DNA of 64,000 nucleotides from Oceanobacillus jeddahensis (GCF_000750635.1 NZ_CCDM010000001.1:1-64000); one strand, 5' to 3'. Positions 33,154 to 42,761 are shown, counted from the first letter of the stretch. The notes: generated from the sequence alone by a model not told the origin. A program made the numbers and translations.

Positions 33154-33717
33154 TTATTGGTTAAAATCATTCATTACTTCTATAAAAGGTTTGCCGCCTG
33201 CCCATGCTTCAATAGCATCAGCTGCTTCTTGAACACTTTGTTCAACGGCCTCTTTTTCATCTTTTGGGAACTTTCCTAATACATAATCTACGACAGGCAT
33301 TGCATTTATCGGGCGTCCTACTCCTAGACGTACTCGTTTAAATTCTTTCGTCCCTAAATGATCGATCGTGGAACGAACACCATTGTGACCGCCATGGCCG
33401 CCTTTTTGCCGTAATCTGATTTTCCCAGTTGGTAAATCTAAATCATCATAAATAACAACAATATCATCTGTCTCTATATCATAATAATCCATCAACGGAC
33501 GAATAGACTCGCCTGATAAATTCATATAAGTTTGGGGCTGTAATAATATCATCTTTTCTCCATTGAAATGTTCTATAGCATAATCACCATGAAATTTGGA
33601 GTTGTTTAACTTCCAGCCATGCCGATCTAATAGCGCATCAATTGCGCGGAAGCCAATATTATGACGTGTCTTCTTATATTTTCTTCCTGGATTTCCTAGT
33701 CCAACAATTAACTTCAT
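33154..33717 (-). CDS. pth: Peptidyl-tRNA hydrolase
   Basis: Recycles peptidyl-tRNAs released from stalled ribosomes; known as spoVC in B. subtilis. The 187-residue product begins [20 protein letters not shown], which contains the catalytic His20 in a TRHN motif. [23 protein letters not shown] (about 95-117) gives the substrate-binding loop. The start used is the second in-frame Met, behind GAGGG. Confidence 0.96.
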   Translation of the reverse strand: MKLIVGLGNPGRKYKKTRHNIGFRAIDALLDRHGWKLNNSKFHGDYAIEHFNGEKMILLQPQTYMNLSGESIRPLMDYYDIETDDIVVIYDDLDLPTGKIRLRQKGGHGGHNGVRSTIDHLGTKEFKRVRLGVGRPINAMPVVDYVLGKFPKDEKEAVEQSVQEAADAIEAWAGGKPFIEVMNDFNQ

Positions 33718-33766
33718 CACCATACCCTCACTTTTTCCGAAGCCCTTTTTCTTTTAAACGCAATAA

Positions 33767-33807
33767 CCCTTCTTTACGCATACCTGTATGGTATGCGTAA
33801 AGAAGGG
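33767..33807 (-). terminator. Perfect 18-bp hairpin after rplY
   Basis: CCCTTCTTTACGCATACC and its exact complement surround a 5-nt loop, 32 nt after the rplY stop. The sequence behind it is only moderately T-rich, so it is either a terminator with a weak tail or an RNA-stabilising hairpin. Confidence 0.6.
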
Positions 33808-33838
33808 AGGTATTACTTCTATTCGATTAACTTAAAAA

Positions 33839-34477
33839 TTAATTTTCCTCTGAGTCAGATTTTTCTTTGATAACTTCCGGTTCTGCATTTTCATCTTCTT
33901 CTGTTTCTGTATCTAAATCTTCTTCTGTAGTTGGAGGAACAACGGAAGCAATTGTTGTATCCGGATCATCTAAAAATTCATAGTTCCCAGTTACTTCCAA
34001 ATCAGAAATAGATAAATTTTCGTTTACATCCAGGTCAGAGACATTTACCACGATTTCCTCAGGAATATCTTTTGGTTTTGCACGAACTTGAATTTCATAA
34101 AATGGCTGCTGTAGTACGCCGCCTTCTTTTTCGCCTTTTGATTCACCTTCAAGACGAACAGAAACATCAACGTCCATTTCTTCAGCCATATTTACGATAT
34201 AGAAATCGGCATGAAGTAAATCATCTTTGATCGGATCTATTTGATAATCATGCAGCATCACCTCTACTGTGTCGCCACCTTCGACTTGAAGTGAAATAAT
34301 TGCATTTCGTCCTTCATCCCGAACGGTTTTCACTAAGTCAACGCTATCTACAGAAACGGTCTTAGAATCTTTATCCTTCCCATAGACAACCGCTGGAATT
34401 CTGCCGCTTTTTCTAATTTCGGTTGTTGTTGATTTTGCAAGATCTTCTCTTTTTTGTGCGTTTAATTTTACTGCCAT
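33839..34477 (-). CDS. rplY: Ribosomal protein bL25, long (Ctc/TL5) form
   Basis: A 5S-rRNA-binding general stress protein, ctc in B. subtilis. The 212-residue product has the L25 domain (1-95, with SGRIPAVVYGKDK) and the C-terminal beta domain of the Ctc form. An acidic tail (EEDLDTETEEDENAEPE) follows, longer than in the shortest family members. The ATG at 34477 has GGAGGG behind it. A textbook sigma-B promoter is present upstream. Confidence 0.95.
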   Translation of the reverse strand: MAVKLNAQKREDLAKSTTTEIRKSGRIPAVVYGKDKDSKTVSVDSVDLVKTVRDEGRNAIISLQVEGGDTVEVMLHDYQIDPIKDDLLHADFYIVNMAEEMDVDVSVRLEGESKGEKEGGVLQQPFYEIQVRAKPKDIPEEIVVNVSDLDVNENLSISDLEVTGNYEFLDDPDTTIASVVPPTTEEDLDTETEEDENAEPEVIKEKSDSEEN

Positions 34478-34581
34478 TCGTATCACCCTCCAAGTTTATT
34501 AAAAAAATAATATGAAACATCGTTACTGCGTATGTTGCATTATTTCTTTTTCTAAATAAAATAAAACGGTCAATATAATAC

Positions 34582-34607
34582 ATACCCTAAATTGGAACAA
34601 GTTAAAC
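34582..34607 (-). promoter_or_regulatory. Sigma-B promoter of rplY (ctc)
   Basis: On the minus strand GTTTAA (34602-34607), a 14-bp spacer and GGGTAT (34582-34587), a full match to the general-stress promoter consensus. It begins 3 nt after the prs stop, so rplY can be induced by stress separately from prs. B. subtilis ctc is a classic sigma-B gene. Confidence 0.85.
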
Positions 34608-34609
34608 CC

Positions 34610-35563
34610 CTAATCAAAAAGAATACTTACAGATTGCATTTCATGAACACGGACAATCGCTTCTCCGATAAGGGAAGCAACCGATAATTCCGTAATTTTA
34701 TCAATTCTCTTTTCTTCCGGCAAAGGAATTGTATCCGCGATAACTAATTCTTTAATCTTTGAGTTGTCAATACGCTCAATTGCGGGGCCTGAAAGAACGG
34801 GATGTGTACAACAAGCATATACTTCTTTTGCGCCACTTTCAATTAATGCGTTCGCTGCTAATGTAATTGTACCAGCAGTATCGATTAAATCATCTATTAA
34901 AATCGCTGTTTTGCCTTCGATATTACCAATGATATTCATTACCTCAGAAACATTCGGTTTTGGACGGCGTTTGTCAATAATACCAATTGGTGCCTTTAGA
35001 CGATCAGCCATTTTTCTTGCCCGGACCACTCCACCATGATCCGGCGAAACAACAATCACATCATCCAAATCTTTTTGCTCAAAATAAGTTGCTAAAATAG
35101 GAACACCTTGTAAGTGATCAATTGGAATATCGAAGAAGCCCTGAATTTGTGGTGCATGCAAATCAAGTGTAATCATGCGATTTGCTCCTGCTTTTTCAAT
35201 TAAATCAGCTACTAATTTGGCTGTGATTGGTTCACGAGATCTTGCTTTACGGTCCTGACGCGCGTAACCATAATATGGCATAACGATGTTAATGGACTTT
35301 GCAGATGCACGTTTTAACGCATCAATCATAATAAGTAATTCCATAATATGCTGATTTACAGGGGAAGAAGTGGATTGTATAACGTAAACGTCAGATCCAC
35401 GCACACTCTCCTCTATATTAATTTGGATTTCTCCATCACTAAATTGTGTTACTGTACATTTTCCTAATTTCGTTCCGATTTGAGCTGCAATTTTTTCTGC
35501 TAAGGCTGGATTCGAATTCAAAGAAAATACTTTCAACGAAGCGTCCTTATAGTTGGATGACAT
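34610..35563 (-). CDS. prs: Ribose-phosphate pyrophosphokinase
   Basis: Makes PRPP from ribose 5-phosphate and ATP for purine, pyrimidine, histidine and tryptophan synthesis. The 317-residue product shows the ATP site around [15 protein letters not shown] (about 99-113), [12 protein letters not shown], and the PRPP loop [11 protein letters not shown] (about 222-232). The ATG at 35563 has a GGAGG site. It is 26 nt downstream of glmU. Confidence 0.97.
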   Translation of the reverse strand: MSSNYKDASLKVFSLNSNPALAEKIAAQIGTKLGKCTVTQFSDGEIQINIEESVRGSDVYVIQSTSSPVNQHIMELLIMIDALKRASAKSINIVMPYYGYARQDRKARSREPITAKLVADLIEKAGANRMITLDLHAPQIQGFFDIPIDHLQGVPILATYFEQKDLDDVIVVSPDHGGVVRARKMADRLKAPIGIIDKRRPKPNVSEVMNIIGNIEGKTAILIDDLIDTAGTITLAANALIESGAKEVYACCTHPVLSGPAIERIDNSKIKELVIADTIPLPEEKRIDKITELSVASLIGEAIVRVHEMQSVSILFD

Positions 35564-35589
35564 TCCTTTAACCTCCATGATTTTGTAAT

Positions 35590-36957
35590 CTATTTTTTAA
35601 ACTTTTTTGCATATCCTTCTTTATTTGTCTGCTTGGATCTTGCAATGGACAATGCTTCATCTGGCACGTCCTTTGTAATGGTCGATCCCGCTGCTACATA
35701 AGCGCCCTTACCAACTGTAACTGGAGCAATTAAATTTGAGTTGCATCCAATAAATGAATCATCTTCAATGGTTGTCAGGAATTTATTTTTTCCATCATAA
35801 TTTACTGTAATTGTACCACAACCGACATTTACACGCTCTCCTACATTAGCATCTCCAATATAGCTAAGATGGGAAACCTTACTATTATCGCCAAGATCAG
35901 TTTTCTTTAGCTCTACAAAATTGCCGACTTTGGTATCATTTCCAACATTGGAGGCTGGACGAATATGAGCATATGGTCCAATATTCACCCGATTCCCAAT
36001 ACGACTATCTGCAGCAATACTAAATCGAATAATAGTATCTTCCCCAACTTCGCAATCTTTCACCTCTGTATGCGGACCAATTTCTGAACCAGCCGCAATA
36101 GACGTTTTACCTTTTAGAACAGTTCCTGGATGGAGGCACACGTCCGCAGCAATTTTTACATCTGGATCGATATATGTATTATCTGGATCCACAATAGTCA
36201 CACCGTTACGCATATGCAGCTCATTAATACGCCTTTTCATAATTTTTTCCGCTTCACTTAAAGCAACACGATCATTAATACCTATTGTTTCATTAAAATC
36301 TTCTGCCACAACTGCGCTAACACGCCCGCCTTGGTCACCTAAAATTTTAATAACATCAGGTAAGTAATACTCTCCTTGAGCATTGTCATTAGAAACTAAT
36401 TTTAAAGCTTCAAATAATGCTTTGTTGTCGAAGCAGTAGGTCCCTGTATTAATTTCTTTTACTTCTAATTCTGCTTCACTAGCGTCCTTATGTTCGACAA
36501 TTTTCTCCACTTGTCCTGCTTTATTGCGAATTACTCGACCATACCCAGTTGGATCATCTGCGATAGCTGTCAGGATACTTGCTTTAGAATCCGTTTGTTC
36601 ATGATGTTCAAACAATTTTTGGAATGTTTCTGCACGAATCAAAGGGGTATCGCCGCAAGCTACAATCGTTACCCCTTCCTTATCCTGCAATAATTGGTCA
36701 GCCTGCATCACAGCATGCCCTGTACCTAGTTGTTCCTCTTGCACTACAAAGTCACTGGACTCTCCAAGCTGAGTTTTTACTTGCTCTGCGCCAAAACCAA
36801 CAATGGTAACCAGCTGATCTAATTTCGTTTGTTGCAATTGATCCACAACATGCTGTACCATTGGTTTGCCAACTACAGGATGAAGCACCTTATATAACTT
36901 TGATTTCATCCTTGTTCCTTGTCCTGCTGCTAAAATAACAGCAAATCGATTCGTCAT
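35590..36957 (-). CDS. glmU: GlmU, UDP-GlcNAc pyrophosphorylase/acetyltransferase
   Basis: Bifunctional enzyme making UDP-N-acetylglucosamine for cell wall. The 455-residue product has an N-terminal nucleotidyltransferase ([19 protein letters not shown] at about 10-28) and a C-terminal left-handed beta helix of hexapeptide repeats (about 250-440) with acetyltransferase residues. Length is standard. In B. subtilis it follows spoVG directly; here an unrecognised gene and a repeat intervene. Confidence 0.97.
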   Translation of the reverse strand: MTNRFAVILAAGQGTRMKSKLYKVLHPVVGKPMVQHVVDQLQQTKLDQLVTIVGFGAEQVKTQLGESSDFVVQEEQLGTGHAVMQADQLLQDKEGVTIVACGDTPLIRAETFQKLFEHHEQTDSKASILTAIADDPTGYGRVIRNKAGQVEKIVEHKDASEAELEVKEINTGTYCFDNKALFEALKLVSNDNAQGEYYLPDVIKILGDQGGRVSAVVAEDFNETIGINDRVALSEAEKIMKRRINELHMRNGVTIVDPDNTYIDPDVKIAADVCLHPGTVLKGKTSIAAGSEIGPHTEVKDCEVGEDTIIRFSIAADSRIGNRVNIGPYAHIRPASNVGNDTKVGNFVELKKTDLGDNSKVSHLSYIGDANVGERVNVGCGTITVNYDGKNKFLTTIEDDSFIGCNSNLIAPVTVGKGAYVAAGSTITKDVPDEALSIARSKQTNKEGYAKKFKK

Positions 36958-37112
36958 TAGGAAACCTCCATCATCTCTAAATATCCATTTAAAAATATAT
37001 CGTAAAAAAATCTTTATTTCAATAAAATTAAAGGTTTTATTTCTAATGTCTATGTTATCATATTTTTATTTTTTTCGTTGCATCGCTTTACCAAAACACG
37101 AAAAAAATTTCA

Positions 37113-37640
37113 TCAGTAATCCAATAACCTTAGATAAAGTAAGACATCCTTATTTTCCTTTAGTACAGCTTGGTAGCTTTTAATTTTGCTTTCTACTTTT
37201 AATTCTTGTTTCTCTCTCTTACTGAAAAGATTCATGATTTGATATATAACTTCTCCGGCTAACAGCGCCAGCCCTCTTGATCCCAACTGGAACCCCATCG
37301 TATCCTTTTCTGATAAACTTGTTCCTGCAGCACTCTCCACTTGTCGTGCATAATCTCCTTTTACGATAATATAAGGTTCTTTTCTTTTGAATGCAGTCAG
37401 CAGTTCCTCTTGAGTATACACCTTAAAAGGGGTTTTTTCTTTTTCTAACATTTGAAGTTCTTGATGCACTGTTTCTGTATCTTGATCCACTGTAATGGAT
37501 AGTGCCTTAATGATTTCGGCATGATACGAAGCTGCCTCCTGATTCAAATTCAATTTTTGCGTTTTTTCCATATTTGACTGCTCTATGACGTCCTGGCGCG
37601 TCTTATCATATTTTTGAAGATATACATCAATCAATCCCAT
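37113..37640 (-). CDS. Hypothetical protein between spoVG and glmU
   Basis: I do not recognise this 175-residue protein. The ATG at 37640 has a GGGAGG site. The first 80 residues are polar and helical with coiled-coil character. A region around 83-105 (FKVYTQEELLTAFKRKEPYIIVKG) looks globular. One moderately hydrophobic helix (GFQLGSRGLALLAGEVIYQIMN, about 127-148) follows, then a basic linker and a helical end. The hydrophobic helix could be a membrane or a buried segment. It replaces the direct spoVG-glmU junction of B. subtilis and is flanked by a terminator and a repeat. Confidence 0.75.
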   Translation of the reverse strand: MGLIDVYLQKYDKTRQDVIEQSNMEKTQKLNLNQEAASYHAEIIKALSITVDQDTETVHQELQMLEKEKTPFKVYTQEELLTAFKRKEPYIIVKGDYARQVESAAGTSLSEKDTMGFQLGSRGLALLAGEVIYQIMNLFSKREKQELKVESKIKSYQAVLKENKDVLLYLRLLDY

Positions 37641-37741
37641 TCTGGCGTCCTCCCTTTCTTTTTTATTCTTTTCCCTATCAACAAATGAATTAATACTGTT
37701 ATGCAATAACTATAACAGCTCCATAAATTTTATACATAAGA

Positions 37742-37789
37742 AAAAACGCGTACATCCGTTCATCTTTTAGCGGATGCATGCGTTTTTTT
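37742..37789 (-). terminator. Terminator upstream of the hypothetical gene
   Basis: AAACGC...ATCCG pairs with CGGAT...GCGTTT and is followed by a T-run on both strands. It would end transcripts coming through the repeat before the hypothetical gene. Confidence 0.75.
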
Positions 37790-37810
37790 CTTATGACTAC
37801 GGTTATTCTT

Positions 37811-37980
37811 TATAAAGTGAAACTTCCTTCAGTGTTTTTTTCGACGCACAACGCTTTACGATGGAGGAGTAATCGCAGCAACGGTTTTAATAGACCGAGT
37901 AATCGCAGGTCTCATTGTTGTCAGGTTAGTGCGACCACTGCGACGGGTTATGGTGGGGTGAGTAATCGCAACCCCAGAAA
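37811..37980 (+). repeat. Dispersed intergenic repeat, copy C
   Basis: A longer variant of copy A with three GAGTAATCGCA loops (37867-37877, 37897-37907, 37960-37970). The second has an AGACC/GGTCT stem and the third a TGGGGT/ACCCCA stem; the first has no clear stem. The left flank (TATAAAGTGAAACTTCCTTCAG) resembles that of copy A. A GTTGTCAG...GCGACC segment recurs at 53.3 kb. The remaining gap up to 38091 holds no gene. Confidence 0.75.
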
Positions 37981-38091
37981 AACACTACGCTTTCCACGTG
38001 CCCCGAGCTCATCTCCTCGGTAAAAAGAAGAACACTTTTTCCCTGCGGGGTCTTCCCACTGGGACTGCGATAAAAGATATATTTTTCTTAC

Positions 38092-38131
38092 AAAAAAGAA
38101 GGCAAACCTTTATTCAGATTTCTACCTTCTT
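38092..38131 (-). terminator. Terminator after spoVG
   Basis: AAGAAGG/CCTTCTT hairpin followed by six T on the minus strand, 25 nt after the spoVG stop. Confidence 0.75.
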
Positions 38132-38155
38132 GTCCATTTACCATTTAATATATCT

Positions 38156-38458
38156 TTAGGAAACGCCAGCTTCTTCTTTGTAGCCTAATCCTTCTTCTTC
38201 GTTCTCACGTTCGCGATGATACTCCTCTAAAACAGCTTCTTGAATTTTTGAGCGTGTTCCAGAATTAATAGGATGAGCAATATCCCTAAATTCTCCATCT
38301 GGTGTGCGCTTAGACGGCATCGCAACAAATAATCCACTATTCCCATCAATAACACGGATATCGTGGACAACAAACTCGTTGTCTAATGTAATTGAAGCAA
38401 TGGCCTGCATTCTTCCATCTGTTTTTACGCGGCGTAATCTAACGTCAGTTACTTCCAC
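38156..38458 (-). CDS. spoVG: Septation and gene regulator SpoVG
   Basis: A 100-residue nucleic-acid-binding protein that affects septation, capsule and other traits. The start [11 protein letters not shown] and the helix [12 protein letters not shown] match the family. Translation starts at GTG behind AAGGTGG. It has its own sigma-H promoter and terminator. The RidA-family gene yabJ, which precedes it in B. subtilis, is missing. Confidence 0.96.
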   Translation of the reverse strand: MEVTDVRLRRVKTDGRMQAIASITLDNEFVVHDIRVIDGNSGLFVAMPSKRTPDGEFRDIAHPINSGTRSKIQEAVLEEYHRERENEEEGLGYKEEAGVS

Positions 38459-38510
38459 GATGTTTCACCACCTTTTTCCTAATTCAAAAATCACCCTTTA
38501 TACTTATATT

Positions 38511-38536
38511 ACTTCAACATAAATTACAAAAATCCT
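38511..38536 (-). promoter_or_regulatory. Sigma-H promoter of spoVG
   Basis: On the minus strand AGGATTT (38530-38536), a 12-bp spacer and TTGAAGT (38511-38517). The -35 and the spacing match the B. subtilis spoVG promoter as I recall it, with one change in the GAAT core. An AT-rich box lies upstream (38540-38580), as at B. subtilis spoVG, where AbrB acts. abrB is also in this window. Confidence 0.75.
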
Positions 38537-38694
38537 TCTTATAAATACCAATAAATTAAAATATTTTAAATTCACTCTCCCGTATACCTAAAAATTATTT
38601 TGTTATCGACATTTTTAGTCATTATTATCCACCTTTTTCTTCCAAACACGAATATCGTCTAAACAACGGGAATAAGGTGGTTTGGTAATATATG

Positions 38695-38731
38695 TAAAAA
38701 AAGACCTTAATCTGTATATTAAATTAAGATC
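38695..38731 (-). terminator. Terminator after purR
   Basis: AGATCTTAAT pairs with ATTAAGGTCT (one T-G pair) and is followed by seven T on the minus strand. Confidence 0.75.
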
Positions 38732-38767
38732 TGTTCCAAATGCTTATCCGTTATTACATTCTTTTAT

Positions 38768-39586
38768 TTATGACTCCATTTGATAATTCCCTGGCTGTAC
38801 AGAAACTTGATGATTCTGAATATCAACAGGAGAAATTTTTAACAAAGAGGTATAATCCGTAATTACTCTTTCGTCTTCCTCATCATCAGCTTCTGCTAAT
38901 ACACCAACAGCTTGTACTGTTGCAGAGAATTCTTCTAAAAGGCTCTTTATTCCTGTGATTGTGCCTCCAGCTTTCATAAAATCATCTATAATACACACTT
39001 TAGAACCATCAGGTAAACTACGTTTTGGCAACACCATTGTCTGAATTTTCCTAGATGATCCAGAAACATAGTTAATACTTACAGAAGATCCCTCTGTTAC
39101 TTTTGGATCCCTACGCGCTATAATAACTGGAACATTTAAAAAGGAAGCTGTTGCATATGCTAAAGGAATTCCTTTTGTTGCAACTGTTACAATCGCGTCG
39201 ATCTCTAAATGTGCAAAACAAGAAGCAAAAACACGGCCAATTTCACGGACCGTAGACGGATCACCAAGGATATCACTCATATATAGATATCCTCCTGGAA
39301 GTATACGGGCTGGATCTTCTAATTTCTTCTGAAGCGTAGATATAAATGCTTCACTCTCTTCCACAGAGCTGGTAGCGATATATTTCACGCCCCCACCTGC
39401 GCCAGTTGTTCTCTCCAAATATCCTAATCCTTTATTTTGAAATACCTCATGTATAATATCTAAATCCTCGCTTATGGATGACTTTGTGGTGTCACAAAGC
39501 TCTACAAAGTAAGGCAATTGAATATGTTTCCTCGGGTTTTCCAGAAAGTATTCAGTTAACACAACCAATCGATTACTTCTTTTCAA
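38768..39586 (-). CDS. purR: Purine operon repressor PurR
   Basis: Represses purine synthesis genes and responds to PRPP. The 272-residue product has an N-terminal winged helix (RSNRLVVLTEYFLENP) and a C-terminal phosphoribosyltransferase-like domain with the PRPP motif VCIIDDFMKAGGTI (about 195-208). I chose the TTG start at 39586 (MKRSNRL), spaced well from GAGGTG. It lies 65 nt downstream of ispE. Confidence 0.95.
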   Translation of the reverse strand: MKRSNRLVVLTEYFLENPRKHIQLPYFVELCDTTKSSISEDLDIIHEVFQNKGLGYLERTTGAGGGVKYIATSSVEESEAFISTLQKKLEDPARILPGGYLYMSDILGDPSTVREIGRVFASCFAHLEIDAIVTVATKGIPLAYATASFLNVPVIIARRDPKVTEGSSVSINYVSGSSRKIQTMVLPKRSLPDGSKVCIIDDFMKAGGTITGIKSLLEEFSATVQAVGVLAEADDEEDERVITDYTSLLKISPVDIQNHQVSVQPGNYQMES

Positions 39587-39651
39587 AATCACACCTCAAA
39601 TCCGAATGTTCTTAATATAATATAGCATTTTCATATGAATTTTAGCAATGC

Positions 39652-40509
39652 TTAGCCTAACATTCGAATTAATTGTACGTCCTTACAAAAGCCTCGCATG
39701 CTGTTGTAGATTCGCAGCGCTTTTCGATGATGCTTCAATAATCCAAACACGGTTGGCCCGCTTCCGCTCATCATCACACCTTCTGCTCCTGCAAGTCGCA
39801 TAGCTTCTTTCAGCCTTGCAACCTCTGGATGCATAGAAAAAGTTATTGGCTCCAGTGCATTTCCTAAATGATTACATAGCTTTAAAAAATCACCTTCATC
39901 TAAAGCTTCTAACACTTGTTTCGTATTCGGGTGCTGTAATTCAGGGATTTTAATTTGTTCAAATATCGTATAAGAAGATACACCAATATCTGGTCTAGCA
40001 ATAACAACCCAGCAGGCAGGCGGTGCAGGTAGAAGTTCAATAAACTCTCCATATCCTTTTGCTACCGCTGTTTTACTATGCACACAAAAAGCAATGTCCG
40101 CTCCTAATTTTGATCCCAAATCAGCTAATTCAGTTAAAGGTATATTTAGCCCCCATAATCGGTTTAGCCCCCGTAAAACAGCTGCAGCATCTGCACTTCC
40201 ACCAGCTAAACCTGCTGAAACTGGAATGGATTTATCGATTCGGATGTGAACACCTTTTTTTATTTTATATGTTTCTTTAAATAAGACCGCTGCTTTATAT
40301 GCTAAATTTCTTTCATCACTGGGAACATAACGGCTTTCCAAAGATAATTGTATCTTATCTGTAGGTAACTCCTGTAATTCTAAACGATCTGCTAAATCTA
40401 TTGTTGTCATTACCATTTCAACATCATGATAGCCATCTTCCCGCTTATTTAATACATCTAATGACAAATTTATTTTAGCAGCCGCTTTCTCCATTACAAG
40501 CATCTTCAA
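39652..40509 (-). CDS. ispE: 4-diphosphocytidyl-2-C-methyl-D-erythritol kinase
   Basis: Fourth step of the MEP isoprenoid pathway. The 285-residue GHMP kinase shows [23 protein letters not shown] near the N-terminus, the ATP loop [20 protein letters not shown] (about 95-114) and [12 protein letters not shown] (about 244-255). A TTG at 40509 is best spaced from GAGG, but an ATG five codons on (MEKAAAKIN) is also possible. The 270 nt before it hold no gene. Confidence 0.95.
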   Translation of the reverse strand: MKMLVMEKAAAKINLSLDVLNKREDGYHDVEMVMTTIDLADRLELQELPTDKIQLSLESRYVPSDERNLAYKAAVLFKETYKIKKGVHIRIDKSIPVSAGLAGGSADAAAVLRGLNRLWGLNIPLTELADLGSKLGADIAFCVHSKTAVAKGYGEFIELLPAPPACWVVIARPDIGVSSYTIFEQIKIPELQHPNTKQVLEALDEGDFLKLCNHLGNALEPITFSMHPEVARLKEAMRLAGAEGVMMSGSGPTVFGLLKHHRKALRIYNSMRGFCKDVQLIRMLG

Positions 40510-40763
40510 TCACATCCTCAAAGCGTTGGAAATTCGTTCACCTTTTTGAAACCTTACTTACGTCCGTAAAAATATGTTTTATTGTATCATAATCAAAACA
40601 CTGAGGCTAATTTTGTATAGGTAATGAAAACTTTGGGCTTTCAAGTTCTAACCTTGTCTTATCTGCACTTTCATCGACGAAAAGGGATTACTTCCTGAAA
40701 CAGTGAATAGAACTACGCTTCTTCGTCTCACCAAAAAATTAGTTAAATCATTCTTCTATAATG

Positions 40764-40799
40764 AAAAAAAGCAAGCCCGATCAGGACTCGCTTTTTTTC
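40764..40799 (-). terminator. Terminator of sspF
   Basis: AGCGAGTCC/GGGCTTGCT hairpin with T-runs; it overlaps the last codons of sspF. Confidence 0.8.
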
Positions 40800-40957
40800 A
40801 TACTCTCTTCTGCCATTTCTATCGCCCGTTTCACCATATTACCGGCATCACGAGCTTTTATTCCTCCCCAGCCTTCCTGCTGTACCGTATCGTAAAACCC
40901 TAATTCTTTCGCTATTTCTTCTTTCATTTGCGTGGACATAATCCCTCGTCTACCCAT
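40781..40957 (-). CDS. sspF: Small acid-soluble spore protein SspF (alpha/beta type)
   Basis: A 58-residue DNA-binding spore coat-DNA protein. It starts [20 protein letters not shown] and has the family block [17 protein letters not shown]. The ATG at 40957 has an AAGGGGAGC site. A -35-like TGAATG lies upstream, but I could not find a matching sigma-G -10. Confidence 0.93.
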   Translation of the reverse strand: MGRRGIMSTQMKEEIAKELGFYDTVQQEGWGGIKARDAGNMVKRAIEMAEESMKKSES

Positions 40958-41218
40958 ATAAAAGCTCCCCTTTACGAATGAATGTATTTCTCGATCGGCA
41001 ATCATAGCTTATGTATTTTCTCTTCATTCACCCGGTAAAGAATTAACCAGGAAAACCATTTCTTGCTTTATTTTTTCCATCAGAAAAACTTGGAAGAGCT
41101 CGCACTTTACTAACCATTAGGATATATTTACTTGTTGAATAAAAAGAGCTATAGCAAATGTTGAAGCGGGGATATCGAATCATCATTCGCTATAATTGCT
41201 TTATACTTTCTAAAATTT

Positions 41219-41254
41219 TAAAAAAGCAGTAGACAAGTGCTTGTCTACTGCTTA
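41219..41254 (-). terminator. Terminator of veg
   Basis: GCAGTAGACAAG pairs perfectly with CTTGTCTACTGC and is followed by T on the minus strand. The veg stop codon lies inside the stem. Confidence 0.85.
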
Positions 41255-41508
41255 AAAATTACCGCTGAACTTCCTTCAACAAAATTCAGCTCTACCGTTT
41301 CTGTCAATATGTCTGTATAGCTGTATGAAACTCGTTCGAATGCATTCTCGTCCTGGTCAAGCTCAACAATGAAAACAGAGGGATATGTCTCCGCTAGAAC
41401 ACCGCATCTTTCAACGGTTTTCCGTCTTCCACCATTCGCTCTGAGCCTTAACCGTTTACCTACCTGACCATCTAGACCTTGCTTAATTTCGATCAACGTT
41501 TTGCCCAC
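41245..41508 (-). CDS. veg: Veg protein
   Basis: An 87-residue protein of the Veg family, reported to influence biofilm formation in B. subtilis. The core [30 protein letters not shown] (described in part) is highly conserved. The GTG at 41508 (reads [10 protein letters not shown]) aligns with the known start and has AGGTGGAG close upstream. Confidence 0.92.
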   Translation of the reverse strand: MGKTLIEIKQGLDGQVGKRLRLRANGGRRKTVERCGVLAETYPSVFIVELDQDENAFERVSYSYTDILTETVELNFVEGSSAVIFKQ

Positions 41509-41531
41509 TACACTCCACCTCACATATATTT

Positions 41532-41561
41532 ATTTTAGCATATATGCCGATGAAAAGTCAA
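41532..41561 (-). promoter_or_regulatory. veg promoter, proximal
   Basis: TTGACT (41556-41561), an 18-bp spacer and TAAAAT (41532-41537) on the minus strand. Confidence 0.55.
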
Positions 41562-41573
41562 GTAAAACAAATA

Positions 41574-41603
41574 ATTATATCAGCATATGTTTTTGGTTGT
41601 CAA
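41574..41603 (-). promoter_or_regulatory. veg promoter, distal (consensus)
   Basis: Perfect TTGACA (41598-41603) and perfect TATAAT (41574-41579) with an 18-bp spacer, flanked by AT-rich sequence. It is among the strongest sigma-A promoters in the window, as expected since veg is very highly transcribed. The remaining 41604-41756 is AT-rich with no gene. Confidence 0.8.
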
Positions 41604-41756
41604 CTATTTATTTTGTCTATTTCTGATATTATTTGTCATACCTCTATTTTTATACATAAATTGTCACAAAAAAATGTATAATAGGCTGATTTTATAAAAA
41701 TTACAAAAAAACAACTAATCTAAATGGTCTAATTAGTTATTTCATTTCATTGGAAA

Positions 41757-41802
41757 GAAGGAGGAAAAAAAGCATACCTGTGATTCCATTAACTCCTCCT
41801 TT
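41757..41802 (-). terminator. Probable terminator after yabG
   Basis: AAGGAGGA pairs with TCCTCCTT across a loop that holds a T-run; it lies about 20 nt after the yabG stop. The tail is weak. Confidence 0.5.
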
Positions 41803-41819
41803 TCAAGCATGAGTTTCTA

Positions 41820-42695
41820 CTATATTTCACTTTCATTTTCATTGATTAAGTAAGGCATGCCTGTTCTTAATAACCCTCTTGTCTGTATTCCTCCCAACCC
41901 TTTTTCTCCAGTTAATGTGTTACGCAGCGCCTCCCATACAGATACACTCTCCATAAATGAAGTGTAAGCTACTTTTGCAACAATATACACTGGGTCCAGC
42001 GCATGTATATTAACTCTAGATGGGGAACTGGCAAAATTAGATCCAGCACGAATTAATGACTCAAAATGGGATTGGCATGCTCCCGCAAAAATAACGAGCT
42101 GATCCAAATTAGGATAGATACTTCTGGCTTCTCGTACAGCTTCTACAAAGTATTTTGAATGACGGTATGCACTTAAATCATTCTTCGTTCCTTTATTATG
42201 TGAATAGGCATCGTGGCCAGTAATTACCATTATATCTGGTTGAATTTTCTCCAATAGATCTTTTATTTGAAATGACATTTCAGTCTCTACTAAATGAACG
42301 CCATGCACTTGCAGCCCAATACGTTGATATAATTGGATACACTTTCTTAAATAAGATGGGTCTCCATCGATATGAAGTACCTTTGCTGGTAACTGGAAAT
42401 AATTCGCAGAATCTGTATAACCCTCTGTCGCTTCATAATTTCTTTTTTCTTTCATCATTTGATAATCCTGACGAAATAAACGATAGGACGATTCTTGTTT
42501 TTCCCGGTCCATCGCTTTTCTTTTTTTATGCTCTCTTTGGTCCACTATCGTTAAATCGGATAGAGTCGCGTCTGCTTTTAATCGGAGTTCTTCCCCATGA
42601 AGGATAGCAACTCCTTTTTTTATCTCTGCCACACGGAATAATAAATCATGATGATATGATTTTCTTGTTACTAACGCACCATTCTGTATATCCAT
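41820..42695 (-). CDS. yabG: Sporulation protease YabG
   Basis: A cysteine protease that processes spore coat proteins before cross-linking. The 291-residue product starts MDIQNGALVTRKSYHHDLLF and contains the conserved block MVITGHDAY (about 154-162) and FAGACQSHFESLIRAGSNFASSP (described in part), which holds a conserved Cys. The ATG at 42695 has a GAGAGGTG site. A sigma-K-like promoter lies upstream. Confidence 0.94.
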   Translation of the reverse strand: MDIQNGALVTRKSYHHDLLFRVAEIKKGVAILHGEELRLKADATLSDLTIVDQREHKKRKAMDREKQESSYRLFRQDYQMMKEKRNYEATEGYTDSANYFQLPAKVLHIDGDPSYLRKCIQLYQRIGLQVHGVHLVETEMSFQIKDLLEKIQPDIMVITGHDAYSHNKGTKNDLSAYRHSKYFVEAVREARSIYPNLDQLVIFAGACQSHFESLIRAGSNFASSPSRVNIHALDPVYIVAKVAYTSFMESVSVWEALRNTLTGEKGLGGIQTRGLLRTGMPYLINENESEI

Positions 42696-42724
42696 CGCTG
42701 CACCTCTCACCTTTTACTCTTTCT

Positions 42725-42753
42725 CATTGTATGAATAAAAGCACAGCTCTGTT
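42725..42753 (-). promoter_or_regulatory. Probable sigma-K promoter of yabG
   Basis: On the minus strand AACA (42750-42753), a 16-bp spacer and CATACAATG (42725-42733), one base from CATAnnnTA. yabG is mother-cell, sigma-K controlled in B. subtilis. Confidence 0.5.
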
Positions 42754-42761
42754 CCATCTAA

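Noticed and set aside
40958..41040. A sigma-G promoter for sspF
   Set aside because: TGAATG is present but no acceptable -10 lies 16-18 bp downstream.
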